A stretch of DNA of 64,000 nt, taken from Kryptolebias marmoratus. Its lineage: Eukaryota; Chordata; Actinopteri; Cyprinodontiformes; Rivulidae. Below are positions 12,155 to 25,335 of this stretch, piece by piece. Made by a program: the position numbers and the translations under genes. The number at the start of each line of letters is the position of its first letter. Position 1 is the first letter of the stretch. The stretch is taken from assembly GCF_001649575.2 (NCBI RefSeq), contig NC_051449.1, positions 10,521,236 to 10,585,235 of the forward strand, given 5' to 3'. Under the pieces are notes generated by a model. The model saw nothing but the letters and a program-made list of their open reading frames with translations, made no database searches and was not told the DNA's origin.

Positions 12155-15100
12155 CTGAACCCAGGACCTTTTGCACCCAAAGTAAGACTCAAACTGGACT
12201 ATAACAACCATAATGACCTATTTCTATCAAACAATACAAAACCCAATATTTTTATACCTGTTATTGATGTTTATATTTTATTAAACTGTAAATAATTATT
12301 GCTTTTGAGTGGGGTTTTTTTTTTGTTTGTTTTTACTTTGGTTACTTGCTTTAACAGCAATTTTCATTTTTTAAAGACTCACAGATTTATTGGAGCTCAA
12401 CAGAACATACGTGATGAAACACGAAAGTGTGTCCTTGTACATTTTAATATCAGAAAAAAAATCTAGTCTGAAGAGTTTTATACAAAGTAATCATGAATGC
12501 ATAATTTTTCTTTTAGCAAATATCAATAATGGTCTCTAGGGACCCTGCCACCAGTCAACGGTCAACTCAATAAATGCCCTGCTTTAAGAGAGGCCGTGCA
12601 GTTATTTCAAAGAGAAGATTGCAGAGCTTGTGATGCCCAAACTCTCATATCTGCATTCACAATTTGCGTGTCATCTCATACTCAAGCTTCAGAAGAGCAA
12701 TTCATGCTAATGGAAGTAATTATACAGAAATTATAACCTGTCTGATCAAAAGACTACAAATGAGCAGCCATGTGACTGTAATAGCCGCTTCCCGTACAAT
12801 CAACACATCCATCTGTGTGTGATACACTCGGCACTGCGCTCTCAGTCTTCTTAACCACAGAGTTGAGAAGAAGGCGATACACTGACATTTCCATAATCTT
12901 ATATGAACACTTGGTTTGACCTTGCGTTACTTAATACCCAGCACAGCTCAACACTTGAAAGAACTCTTATCTCCATTTTGATGAATTTCAGAGGGGGGGA
13001 GTGGATTTATCCCGTCTCCCTGTGGAAATCCCGAAGGTTAAATTCTGCTCACTCGATTTTTAATGTATGATAGTGAATTTCCTGTCATTGATAATAAAGA
13101 TTTCCTTTTTGTAGTATTACTGAGCTCGGTTCATGTTTAAGGTACCAGAATTTAGTCCACCAGGACTGTATTTTGGGGCTTTGCTATTAATCTTCACTTT
13201 AAACGCTTATTTTATCACGGGGCCATTCTTCAGCAGACCCAGCTGTACTTTGTACTGACTGTGTAAGGCAGGAAATTGGAAAAGTAAGTGGACAATCATG
13301 GTTGTGACTATAAAATAAAGGACTTTACCATAAGAACTGATGACATATTCATATGTTAAAACTAATGTTTTTATTGGAAGATACTAAAAAAATCTCTGAT
13401 TATTTTTAAAATTACAATATACTGATGATTTTTAGAACTCACTGAAGGATTGCATGGTGTTCTCTGAGAGTTAAAACAACATGAGAAGAAATCAAAGCAC
13501 AAACTAAACAATGTTCTTGCTGCGGTCAGACTTATTCTTGTGAATGTTTGATAGATTGGTCTCTTATGGGTCGCATGCAGTGTTCATGTACTTAATGAGC
13601 ACAAAGAACATATGTTTTGTGTAGGACTCACCCAAGCATGGAGCTCATTAATACAAAGAGAAACACTTTCAATACAACATATATAATTGGAACTGAGGAT
13701 ATCTTTGCTGTCAGCGGTTTGAACTGTGACCATGGCATTTTCAGAGAGAAAAATCCCTGCACCAAAAGCCAGAACCTTTTTGATAGGCTTACACGCTGTT
13801 TTAAAGGGCTTTATGATGAGTGATTGGGTATAAAAAAGCTCAGGGACTGGGGTACTTCCAAACTCCCAACCCTGACTGATATAACACAGTTAAATTATTC
13901 ATTTGAAGTAATAGTCTCGCAGATGAAATATTCATTATCCTGTAATGAGGGATGTATTGATTTAAATAGCAGCACTTTGTTGAGAGACCCAGCATCAACC
14001 ATTGGAAAGAAAAAAAACAAAGAATGAAAGGTATTCTGCAGATCATCCTTTTTTTTCATTGTATCAGCACTGAACACTTACACTGATTACTAATTAGGCT
14101 ATCTTGTGTGGAAACTATTAGGTGGAAATACCATCTTCATACAGTAGATTGAATATCAGCACTTTCTGATAATGAAAACATTGTTACTCGTTATTGCATC
14201 ACTTTAGTGTGATCTTCATTTGCCTGTAGCGTGAAATTCTGCTCAGTGACCACTTGTTGAAGCTGAATTTTATTTTCACAGGGGAATAATTCATTACCTC
14301 AGCAACATTTAAGTACAAGAGTATTCCGTGTTGGTGAAAAAAAAGACATTTTTGTTCAGAGAAAAGTATGGCCGCATGAAATGTTCATATTAGCTTCATA
14401 TACTTCTCCCTTGCCTGTACTGATGAACTCAAACATGTGTTTCCTTTTAGTTATAGAGGCTGGAAAATGTTAATATGACAACAGACATTATTGCTCAACC
14501 TGACATCAACATCATGACATTGAGTTAAACCAGGGTGCAGCAACAGCCTTATTTCACTTGTCTTTTTTTTTTTTTTTTGCTTTTTAAGCATTCAGAATGC
14601 AATGTTTTGGCACAAGATGACTTGGGAAATGACTATAATCAGCGCAAAACATCAGGGCTGGGTGTCATTTCTCCAAAGTACATGTCATACAATAAACTAA
14701 CAAAATGCATCTTATGACAACATTCAACATGTCTCTGCTTGTTATTTATGTAACACTTTGTGACCTGTTTGCACCGGCACGCAAACCAACCGCACTGACC
14801 TTTGTCAAAGTCGAAAACATTAGTAACGGAGGAGAGCACCAAGAAATGCATTCCACGGGGTTTCTTCACATTTTTCATTTCGAAATTCGCAACCCTTATT
14901 TTGTGTTGTTTTTAACATTTTGAGTAGCATTTGCCATTTCTCCTCACCTCAATAAAATTGCTGCTATCGTTTAATGTCGCCCTGTGTTTCCATCATTTTT
15001 TTTTCTTTTTTAACATTTTTCATTGACCTTTTTTGCATAAGACAGCAGTTTTGACATTTCCTCTTGAAGGGTGCAATTTAAATAAATGCCTTAAGTGCCA

Positions 15101-17819
15101 GGTGACTCTATTTCCGTCCTAAGAGAGGGTCAAGATTAGTAAGTAGTACTGGCAGCCACAGATTTTACTATACAGCTTTGTTCATTTAGTGAAAATAGAT
15201 TAAAAAATGCTAAAAAGTGACTCGGCACGGTGTTGTATTTTCTCTTAAACAGTAACTGAACAGAAAAAATGAGTTGAAAAATGAGAAAGGCTGTGTTTTG
15301 TTTTGTTAAATGCCTCTGCAAAATGCCTTTAGAACATATGAGCAGTGCTCAAGATAAACAGAGAAAATGAAACTTTGATGAATCAATGAAAGTTTGCACT
15401 ACCTGAAGCTCTCCCTCAGGAGAAATGTACCTGCTGAAAAAATGGAAATAAAGGAAAAACAGTTCATTGATCTCACTTAAACTTACCAGTTTTTCAAGTT
15501 TTATTAGCATTGCATGTACCTGTACAGTACTGCTGGCCTATTTAAGGCTCCGCTTTTTCGAGGTTGACGGGTTTGTCTGAAGTTGCTGTCTCTGTGAAAG
15601 ATTTTTTTTTTTCTATTATGATGGAAGACCAATAAACAACTCTCAATAAAACACACAACATAAAAAGCTTTTTGTTTCATACTGTGAAGAGAGCATAAAA
15701 AGTGTTATTGTGAACTTACATCCTGATAGCAGCTTTGATCTTTATGCAGTATGGCTGTCATTATAAACGAGGCCTGTCAAGAAATTGCTGTTTGTGTGGA
15801 ACACAATGCCGGACAGATTGTCAGACACTTTATAGCAGGAAAACAATTGCCTCAGGATAACATTGTTTACAGAGCTGGAAAACATGAGGATTGCATGGAA
15901 TTGCAGTCTTGTGTGAAGAGATTAGAAGTTATGGATGAAACGAAGCTCCGTTTTTTTCTTAAGGTAGCACCGGCCTACATCTTTTTTCCATAGCATGAGT
16001 TGCTGATTAAACATGACATACTGAGGCGGTGAACAGGGCCTTTGAGAATTATGACATGATCGTAGACAAGTAAGAAAATGTGTCCCTGCTGGCAAGCATT
16101 AATTAAAATACAATTCTCCTGCATTTTCTTATTCAACTAATTCGCCGTGTGAAAATTTGGACACAAAAAGCTGATTAAATCTCTTCTGACTCAAATTCAG
16201 AAATATGACAGTTAAGCTTTAATATTTTCGTGAACTAATTCCTTTTCTTTTTGTCCAACAAGAATTATAATTTGTGTAAGAAAAAGAAATTTTCCTGATC
16301 ACTCATTTACACAGTTTGATGTTCATGCCAAAAGCAGCCTTTGGGTTGATTTTACTTGATATTAATTAAATCAGTTTTAGTTCCGATATTTCAGGTTACG
16401 TGTAAAGCCACTCGTTCACTGCACTGTGTGGGAAGCTGTAAAAAACTTGCATTTCTGCAAGAGAACAAAGAATATCCCTAAATAGTTGCTCTACTTTACT
16501 GGCTGACTGGAAAAGTCAGAACAACCCGCAGAACAACCAAATGTTTCCTGTAACTTCATTCACTGACAGACGGTTTTGACAAATATAGAGAGAAATATGT
16601 CCGGTGATAAAACTTTTGTCCTCATTATTTATTTTACCTTTTTAAAGAAAATCCATTTCACTTCAATAGGTCATTTTGCCCTATTTAAAAATTCATCAAT
16701 CCACTTTTTGTGGAACAGCAAAAAGTAAAAAGTAATAATCAGAAAACCTTTTGCTTCTGTCTAAAATCTATTGCAATTATAGATTCAATATGCACGCAGG
16801 ACTTTGATCGATAGTTTCGAAATGATAAACTTTGATATGTCTAATTAGCCTTTTAAATTTTCTCGCGCTGGAAAGAAAAACACTGCAAGCACACACGTAA
16901 ATACGCTTTGACATGGCAGAACGGTTCTGCCGTTTGAGACGCTCCCTGCTGGGGCTGCGTGGCAGAAAATAACATAAGTAATATGCAGGGAGGGACCTCA
17001 AACAATCCTCTGAAGGGATTAAAATAGACACACACAGACTGTGAGGGAGGACACTTCATTCAGTTCACTTCACTGCAGTGCCGGTGTTTTGTGGACTTTC
17101 CGATTTTAGAAATAACATAACATCAAGAATATGTATGAGTCCTTCAAACATTTCCAAAATGAGAATAAAGAAGAAACATCAGGAAGCACACAAAGGCTGC
17201 AGAGAGGATACATCAGAACATCAGCACTAGTGTTTATTTTAGACTCTCAATCGCAGAACATTTAACTAAAACAGCTTGTCAGGAAATGTTCTTTAAAGCA
17301 ATTGTAGCTTTTTCTTTTCATCTTGCACAGATGTTTGCCACATGTGGTAGCAATATTGCAGCTGAGATTTTTTTTTTCTTGCCTTGAAAAGGGAGGCTAG
17401 CAGGTAGTCTGCTTCTAAATTGGTTGACATTTCAGCTGAAGTCTGCAGAGTGACTTTGGAATGGCTCTGAGGCTGAACAACAATCAGCTGATTGCTTTGG
17501 GCTGGGTTGAAGAGTCATAACGTGTGCCACAGAATAGATTGATTGATTTTTGGCAGTGTGCTGTTGAAAGGTGATTTAGGGAGAGGAGCATAGAGAAGTT
17601 AGAAAACAAATTTCTGAAAGAAACTTTTATCAAATTAGTGGAAAGAATGATTCCACAAACGACAACACTGAATATGAAAACCAGGAGCTTTTTCTGGCAA
17701 AGTAAAAGTGTAGCTAAAAAAATGACAAAACAAGGATTAAGACCAAATAGTGCTTTAACCCACGCACCGACTTTATGACGCATAACCCCTGTGTCTTCAT
17801 TGAAGGACACAAAACCAAC
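12155..17819. other. Intergenic, no gene seen
   Basis: No supportable exon in 5.7 kb. The part at 12590-12960 has higher complexity and fewer homopolymers than its surroundings and might be conserved non-coding DNA, but that needs comparison with other fish. T-rich runs occur at 14563-14578 and 15600-15612. Confidence 0.5.
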
Positions 17820-18010
17820 AATAAATAAAATACAGCTAAAACAGCTAGATAAAAGAAGTAAAATTGTAGCTAGAAGTCAAATGTATGAAATGGCTGGCTA
17901 AAAGCTGAAAGTAGAAAAATGTTGGCCAAAATCTAAAAGTAGCAAAAAAGCTAAAATATCAACTCTAGCTAAAAGCTAAAATTAGCAGCATAGTAGCTAA
18001 AATCTGAAGG
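17820..18010 (+). repeat. AGCTAAAA-type degenerate minisatellite
   Basis: Variants of 'AGCTAAAAGCTAAAAGTAGC' repeat every 20-30 bp ('gtagctaga', 'ggctaaaagctgaaagtag', 'tagctaaaagctaaaattag', 'tagtagctaaaatctgaag'). The reverse-complement motif makes up the array at 23005-23180. Confidence 0.7.
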
Positions 18011-18225
18011 TAACAAAAAGTACAGTGGGTGTGAGTTAGTTAACAACAGCCAAGTTAAGAGAAGCATGTAGGGTTTAAAGTACATTGATACTAGAGTCAG
18101 AAAATGCTTACAAGAATTAAATTTGACATTTAGCAAAGGCAAGATTGTTTGTTCATATCTGAATTTGGTAATATTTTCAAAAGCTCTCCTACTGCAAATT
18201 TTAGCAAACCTTTATCTCTCCTAAC

Positions 18226-18476
18226 AGGTGAGAGGCGGGGTACACCCTGAACAGGTCCCCAGTCACGGTTTCACTTAAGGTCAATTTAGATTACCCTAAT
18301 AAACCAAACATGCATGTTTTTTTTAAACTGTGGGACGGAATTGGAGTAAGAAATATCAGCTCAGGTGCTGGGAGAAAATGCAAAGTCCACACTTTTAGAC
18401 CCCCAGTCAAGGTTTGATCCTGAGACCTTTTGGCTGCGAGGTGACAGTACTTCTCCAGACCACTGCCCCAGCCTGC
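18226..18476 (+). repeat. Teleost interspersed repeat (GGCGGGGTACACCCTG type)
   Basis: The segment runs through 'GAGAGGCGGGGTACACCCTG', 'AAGGTCAATTTAGA', 'AACATGCATGTTTTT', 'ACTGTGGGA', 'GGAGAAAATGCAAAGTCCAC', 'TTTGATCCTGAGACC' and 'GCTGCGAGGTGACAGT', in that order. I recognise this order as a very common fish repeat. I do not assign a formal family. The copy is diverged and carries no coding frame. Confidence 0.8.
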
Positions 18477-20439
18477 TAAGCTGGTATGATCTGCAAAATC
18501 TGCAAGAGTAGAAAATAAATCCTAGTGCTGATTTCAACAGTCAGAAATAAATTGGTTGTCATAAGTTTCCTGAATTTCTTGGGAGGAGAAAACCAATATA
18601 AAGTTCTGCTTTACTTTATATAATTTGCTATACATATTTTTTATTTATTGAGTCGTTGCATGATTTAAAACTTTTGCCCCATGATACATTTTATTTGCAT
18701 AGATTTTCTGCCTCAGGGTTTGTTTACCTGTGTATTTAAATATTTGATTGACCTACCTACATGCAAAAACTGAGCAAAACAAATCCTGTCAGTGTTACTA
18801 TTTAAAACTATATGCAGTTTCAGTAATAGGAACTGTGCAGCATGATGGACAGAGCCGGGTGGTCATAAATATATATATATTGATATTTTTTTTCTTCCTC
18901 GTCAAAGTTAACCTACCCTAACAGATTCTCATCAGAAAGTCAGGCAGTTCTCCATATTCATCTGTTTGATAATCTGATAATTTATACAGCGTGTGAGAAG
19001 GTGCTGCAGACTAACAGTGGCATGTATTCAGTGATACATAGTGGGTGGCTGTGTCACTGCTATGCATCTAGTTTGCCTCGGAGATGTACTGTCAGCTGAA
19101 AATGTTAGTGGAGTTGTGTTATATAAATGTTCTCCTTAACATGCATGCAGAATCATGTGTCTGCTGTTTACATTTTTTTCCCCCCCTGCAAATCCACTGT
19201 CTTCGACTTAGCTCAGAGTGGGCAGTGAACACAGCAGAAGTGCAAAATGGCGTTTCATCTTTTAAAACGCTTGTGAAAAGAGAGAGGGGGGGGTGCTTTT
19301 CTAATGAAATCTAATGAAAATTAGACACACTTTTGCCCCTGCAGAGTCTGTGCCTGAAAAATGTCAGAACAACTGAGTTCTTGCCCCCACTGACGCCCCT
19401 GCCTCTTTCTTTTTATAATGAATTTAACAAGCCTTCATAACGAGGCTATTATAGACTCCAGCCTCCCAGCCGAACAGAGAATTAGATAAGAGGGCACCTG
19501 GACACTTCAGCTGCCATCAAAATAGATGCCAATCAAATTAGCCAAGGTCTGTGTTTCCCCCTTGTTTTTATCCCAGAAGGCTGTAATCATCTCAAGACGG
19601 TTTCTTCATCCTGATTTAGTGTTTTCATTTTCCGCAAACAATACGCTGTCATCAAACCTGACCTTATACAATATTAACATCTAAATGAAGAGATCCACCT
19701 TTACTTAATGGTGTTAAATATATGATGAGGTTTTTCTTGGAGAGCACAAGCTCAACAACAGCAGCTCAGTAACAGCCTCTGGAGTTGAAACAAAACAAAT
19801 GCTTTCAGGATTTGCATCAGCAGTTAGCCTTTTCGGTGATGCTGAAAATAAACTCTTAAAAGAACAAAAATAAATGTCTCCAGCTTGAGAAGCTGCAGTA
19901 TTTATACAAACTGCAGCACTTGGAGTTAATTGTTGCATAAGTGATGCTTAATGTGTTGAAATTGCATGCCAGCGCCACAGTCTTGGTGTCAGAAGAAGGT
20001 CACAAGGCAGCTTTGTCTTGGCATTAATATGAGTATGTACATTATGTGCATTAGTATGTAGATTAAAGATTAATCAAAGTCTACCCCTTGGTTAGAGAGG
20101 ATGGTGGTGGTGGTGCTGTACATTTGCACATTTGCACATTTCCAATTTCAGTGACCTTTTTTAAACAACATGTAGTTTTTATAATGGATTTTTGCATATA
20201 TTACAACCAAATTTTAGCCACAACTCCAAAAGATACAATAAAAACAATAAGTTAATCAGGCTTATGAAATGCATAAAATTCCCATTCAAACAAAAACGTA
20301 AAAAAGTAAAAACGTAAAAAATAAGTAAAGTTTCACATATTAAGACAGAGTAAAAAAAATAAAATATGATATCAGCCACATCATCTGAACAATAACAACA
20401 CCAGGTATTATTCATGTAACACACAAAAGTGGAGAATTT
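18477..20439. other. Intergenic, no gene seen
   Basis: No exon supported. A stretch at 19380-19620 is of higher complexity, with 'CAATCAAATTAGCC'-like homeodomain cores, and may be regulatory. The remainder is AT-rich with a short ATATAT tract near 18865. Confidence 0.5.
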
Positions 20440-20830
20440 AGGTACACCATTTTCATAGGAATTAGATAAGATATGGACTTACTCAACTAATGAGAAAGTG
20501 TGAGTACCTAAAGAAGAGCAGACATTTACCAACTTTGATCATTCAGGTCTGTGCTGATGCAATGCAAAGAGGGGGAAAACATCCAGTTAAAAACTTAGAG
20601 GACATTGTGCAGCCCATTCCTCTGGGAAGAGTAATGAGGCCTTTTCTAAACATTGTAAAGTCCATCATTTTACAAGAAGAAAAAATATTCACTTGGAAAA
20701 CCAACCAGCCTAGATGTGGATGTCCCAGGAAGGCAACACAAAGCTGAAACCATGCGATGATCAAACTCAGCAGAGTCAGTTACATACTGCATGTTAGTAT
20801 TAGGTGTACTTTTGTACCCTGCTTTTTTTA
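20440..20830 (+). mobile_element. Tc1-like DNA transposon relic, 5' part
   Basis: The string 'AAAGTCCATCATTTTACAAG' followed by 'AAAATATTCACTTGGAAAAC' and 'GGATGTCCCAGGAAGG' parallels, from memory, the helix-turn-helix region of common fish Tc1-like transposases (Lys-Val-His-His, Ile-His-x-Trp-Lys, Ser-Gly-Arg-Pro segments). The reading frame is shifted and stopped, so no transposase can be made. A 'TTAGGTACACC' near the left end and 'TTAGGTGTACTT' near the right end may be decayed termini. The catalytic DDE part is absent. Confidence 0.6.
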
Positions 20831-23004
20831 CCCCAGAATCCTAATAAATTGAAATCAAGCCTACTTATTATTATGATTATTAATAATAATGATAATATTG
20901 CTATTATTGTTATTTATCCATGACTTTAAATGCAAAATGTGTGGCCTTGTCATGACGGCTGCCTGTAGCGCTGTCACTGTGGTAACATTACTCATTTTGT
21001 GCATACATTTCTCTATGTATTACAGAATAATGAGGTTGTGCTTTTCACAGCTTTCTATAAGACCGGGCTTTCAAAACTGAATCAAATTTATTCAAGACGT
21101 TCTTCGATTTTCACTGAAAACTTGAAATTCCAACTTCATAGTGGCTGTACAAGAAATGATGAAAGTTAGAACAAGACCATCCTCTGCAGTAATGACTTTC
21201 TTACATCGCATCCTTAGCCTTTGACTGTTGTTATAGCGCTTTTGAATTTTCTTGCTATATGGAGTGCCTGTTAAGTAAAGCTGTAAATTAGGCTTAGAAA
21301 AACATGCAGCTTTGAAACTGACTTCGAAAACAGTGGGCAGACTTTCTAGACACTTGTGCAGTGTCTTATATACATCTAGTATTTATTTATTAACTATTTT
21401 ACAAAAATCAATTTTACGCCATACATATCTAGGTCTGATTTTTGGCGGTTTGGTTCCATACTGCAATATAGGGTGTGGACAGACTCAGACTGAAACTACA
21501 GTTTGCTTGATTACATAAAACTGCAAGGCCCTAGTTTTGGTTGTTAGGGAAAATAAAAGTAAAAGACCGAGAGGAGTGGAGAAAAGGTTAATGAGATTGG
21601 TGACAGAAATATATCTCTCGACAATGCTTGACACTGCATATTATTAAACACTGCTGTGAATCACTCTGTAATTAAGAGAGGAAATGGACTGCACGGTAGC
21701 TCTGTGCTTTGAAATGTCATTGTTAAGCCTTTAACTTGCTCAACAGTATCTTATAGAGAATTCTTCCCAAAGGTTTAAGTCTGTATACGGCATCAAATCA
21801 GCTGTATCTAAATGTCGCTGCCTTAGTAATTGTCGATTATGTTTTTGATCTCGAATCTCACTTCGTCTTCACCGTTTGTCCTCGGCAGCCCTGTACCCTC
21901 TGCAGCCACCGCCCACAGCTTAGTCAGAATCTCTGCAGCCCTTTTCTTTTTTATGTGTTCAGGAGGACTTGATTTCCTTTCTTAATGCTTTTATAACCCT
22001 GCCACTGTCTCCAGGCAACTCAAAGGCTGTTGAGCTCGTTAAGCCTCTATCCCCTGAAGAGGCTGAGCTCCTTTAAGGTTTTATTCACTTCTAGAACCTG
22101 TGAGTGTTTCTGCTGAAGATCAGATCATACTTGCGCACACCAAGCACTTTGAGAATAATTAGAGCAGTTATAGTGTTAGGCAGTCTGAGCCCTCATTAAA
22201 TCCCTGTTAATGTGGACATTTGAAGCAGTTGGTTCTGGATCTGCTGTGATTTCAAAGATGCAAGAGGCAAGGCAATCAGTTTTAATGAAGTTATGACTTT
22301 AAGAGAAATAAATGGCAATGATAAAATCCAATCCCGACCCTATAGTTTGATTAATTTAATCTGGATCAAGGGCAAATTTAAAGATTAATAGTTTAGCAAA
22401 AAGGGCTTGGAAAGTGTTTTTTTATTACAAACAAATTACACAAAAGTCTGTTCAAAGAAGGGCCACAAATTGATTTTTCAAGCCGCTTCAGTTCTGTTGT
22501 TTTGGTCACATCAGCATGCAGCTGGGCTTACACAACAGCTCAGATGAACCATACTAAATATACCAATGAACCAGCTGAATCAAACATGTTTGCTGCAGCA
22601 GCATGAACACCAGGTGCTGTCTGTGCTACTTGACCACTGGTAGGTCACATTAACTTACAAACATGTTAGCACAGGTCATTTCAGAGTTTAATCTGTTCCT
22701 CTGTTTGTGAGTGCATTTCCCATTAAAATAACCGTGGCACCGTGCGGACGTGCTGCCATCAAACTAAGCTTAATATTTTCAAGAAGTGGGCAATATAACC
22801 TCAAAAGTACAACATGATGAAACACTTTGTGTGTGATTGAGTTATTAAGTTGTGTTTTTTTTATAATATAACTGCCAAACAAAACCTCTTTTACAACTGC
22901 TGACCTAAGTTATACTCTTAACTCCTCAAGGGTTTGCACAATATGGTGTCACCCAATTAAACTGACTGATTCAATTATTTGTTTAATACATACAAATTTA
23001 AACT
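20831..23004. other. Intergenic, no gene seen
   Basis: No exon supported. An ATTATTAATAATAATGATAAT tract lies near 20870. The segment 21880-22230 is the least AT-rich part and could be non-coding conserved sequence, but nothing in it shows a reading frame with protein character. Confidence 0.5.
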
Positions 23005-23180
23005 TTTTGGCTCATTTTAGCTTCACTGTGTTTTAGCTGTTAGGTACTGTTTTGCTGGTTTTCATTTTTAGCTACTGTTTTGCTTATTTAGGCTATTAGA
23101 TACTGTTTTGTTGGTTTTAGCCCATTACTGTCTTGCTAGACATAGCTTTTATTTGTTTTCATGATTTTAGCCTTAAGTAT
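23005..23180 (-). repeat. AGCTAAAA-type degenerate minisatellite, inverted copy
   Basis: Units such as 'TTTTAGCTACTGTTTTGCT' repeat with a period of about 25-33 bp. They are the reverse complement of the motif at 17820-18010 ('AGCAAAACAGTAGCTAAAA' type). The two arrays face each other about 5 kb apart. Confidence 0.65.
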
Positions 23181-24994
23181 TTATTTTGCTACTTTTAGTG
23201 TTTAACTTTTTTTTCCCCCATTTAATGTCTTAGCTACTTTTTTTTTTTAATTCAGTGGTTATTCGGCACTCATCATTCACACTGCATTTTCACAGTAGAT
23301 GTGATTTCTCAAGTTTTGCTTTATTTTGCACTTCATTACCTTGAAGGAGTGTGCTATTTTTTTCTCTTCAAATGGAAATAAATGTGTTTGTTTTGTACCT
23401 TTAGCCGTGACAATTTTCTTTCACATTGTGTAAGATATTGTCTTTTGTTGGAGGTCTCTCTTTTTGTAGTGAACCCGCTTTCATATGATTGAAGTAGCTG
23501 CTTTAACTCTCACTGGGTCCACTCTTTATCGGTGTGCTGGCACATGACATGACAACAGACAATATTTCGGTCTTGGCACTGAATCACCCTGACAAGGTTG
23601 ATTCATGTTTGTATCAGCCATATGGTCGAGGCGCCGCTCTCACTACTAAATCTGAGTAGGGAACCCGGTGTACGCACCTGCTGATACACTGCTTGAAATG
23701 GTGTGCAAACTGCACTTTTTCACTCAGAGGGTCAAGAGGATATTTTCCTGTTACCCAATGTGGCAAGAATAAATTAGGTTGCACAGTACCATCAGCGGGT
23801 AGTGTTAGAGGCCAGTTGTGTTGCAGATTCATGAACAATTGATTGCTTTGTAAAAGAAAAACATAAAATAAAAAATGTCTCGTCAGGCAGTGATGCTGAA
23901 GGACGCTTTCAGAACATTTCCAGGCATATTGCATAGGAACTTGGACACTTGTGTCGATAGATTTAGCCATCAATGGTTAGGTAAAAAAGCATAATTCATT
24001 TTCATTTATTTTGCCACCTTTTATCTCTTGCCTGGTTCCATTAAGCAAAACTATTGAAGTCACAGATTTGATAAAGAAAAGTTTCGAAATATTTTTCAAA
24101 ATATGGACAGTTCTCTCTGTTGGAAATCACTAAAAAAAAGGGAGTATAAACTTTGTTTTTACTGCCCTCAGGATTCAATCATGAAATGCTGTTTTTCACT
24201 GATTTTTACTTGAGTACGTAGGGTGCTGAATAGAGATTATCCAAGGGCCAGTTTTGGCCCTGGGGTGTTTTTTTTATTTTTATTTTTTATCTTCTTTCCT
24301 TCTTCTTCTTCCTCTTGTCCATGTATGCCTGGCAACTGCATTATATTTGTGCAATGTAATGGATAGAGAAAGAAATTGCACACCAGGCCCATAAATGCTG
24401 GCATTGATTTGTAGCTCAGCTGTGTCGCAGAAGAGTTACTGTTTACTGTTACTGCAGCAGCCGAGTGACACTTCTTCATCTACAAGCTCCTGGTAGTAAA
24501 GAGGACGGATCTTTATTTAGCTAGTCTGGCTAAGTGGTTTCAAGCCTTTCTTTTGTAAGCGGGCACAACATTTATTATAATACATTTTCTCATGGCACAC
24601 CTTTTCTCACAGTGCGAGGGTTTCTTTGAAAAAAGGGGCTAAATTCGAATCAACAATTATTGCATGCATGTTCTTGAGCTGTGAGAGAAAATCGAAGAAC
24701 TCTGAGAAAAGCAACAGCATGAGGAGAATATACAAACTAAGTGCTTGCGGTTCTGAAATTCAAATCAGAAACCCTGTTACTTTGAGGCAACAATACACTC
24801 TCTGTGACAGCTGTTTAAACTTACCACAAAAAAGTAAGAAAATTTGTGTTTGGTTGATTATTTCTTTGTTGCAACAATGCTTCATCTTCTATTGATTCTT
24901 GTTTGGTGTTGCATAATGTACTGGATAAATGAAAGTCTGAAGAAACAAGACTTATTGGAATTTTGACAATTAATTCATTTCACAAACAGGGGCC
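23181..24994. other. Intergenic, no gene seen
   Basis: No exon supported. The 119-codon frame on the - strand at 23614-23973 has no motif I recognise. The last 150 bp before 24995 may be the 3' non-coding end of the transposon relic that follows on the - strand. Confidence 0.45.
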
Positions 24995-25335
24995 TCAGTA
25001 GCATGTGGAGGAACCATACACATCCACAACAGTCTGACACCTCCTCCTCATGCTGCTCACCGGCTTGGTCATCCACCGCTGCGGGATGGCATCCCACTCT
25101 TCAACTATTTGTCTCAAGTCAGCCAATGTGTGTTAGTCTCTCTGAGACAAACAGCACACCCAAGATGATCCTACGAGTGCTCAATGAGGTTGAGGTCAGG
25201 ACTTCAGTCTGGCCATGCCATACTCTCCGCTCCCAACTTCTAGAGGTCGTCTTTGATCAACCCCGCTCTGTGGAGGCGAGCGTTGTTGTCTTGGAGGATG
25301 GAGTTTGGCCCCAGACTGTACAGATACAGGATTGC
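24995..25335 (-). pseudogene. Tc1/mariner-family transposase, C-terminal DDE fragment
   Basis: Read on the - strand, the segment encodes the end of a DDE_3-type transposase. First comes 'LQDNNARLHRAG' with the second catalytic Asp, then 'WPD-stop-SPDLNLIEHS' with the catalytic Glu about 35 residues on. After a frameshift comes the C terminus 'LADLRQIVEEWDAIPQ', then 'SSMRRRCQTVVDVYG' and the natural stop (complement of 24995-24997). Three in-frame stops and at least one frameshift make it inactive. The N-terminal DNA-binding half is missing. The + strand 117-codon frame over the same DNA is an antisense shadow of this relic. Confidence 0.85.

Noticed and set aside
18400..18440. 'GGTTTGATCC' resembling a tRNA T-loop
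   Set aside because: It is part of the common interspersed repeat, and no acceptor stem or anticodon arm can be drawn around it.
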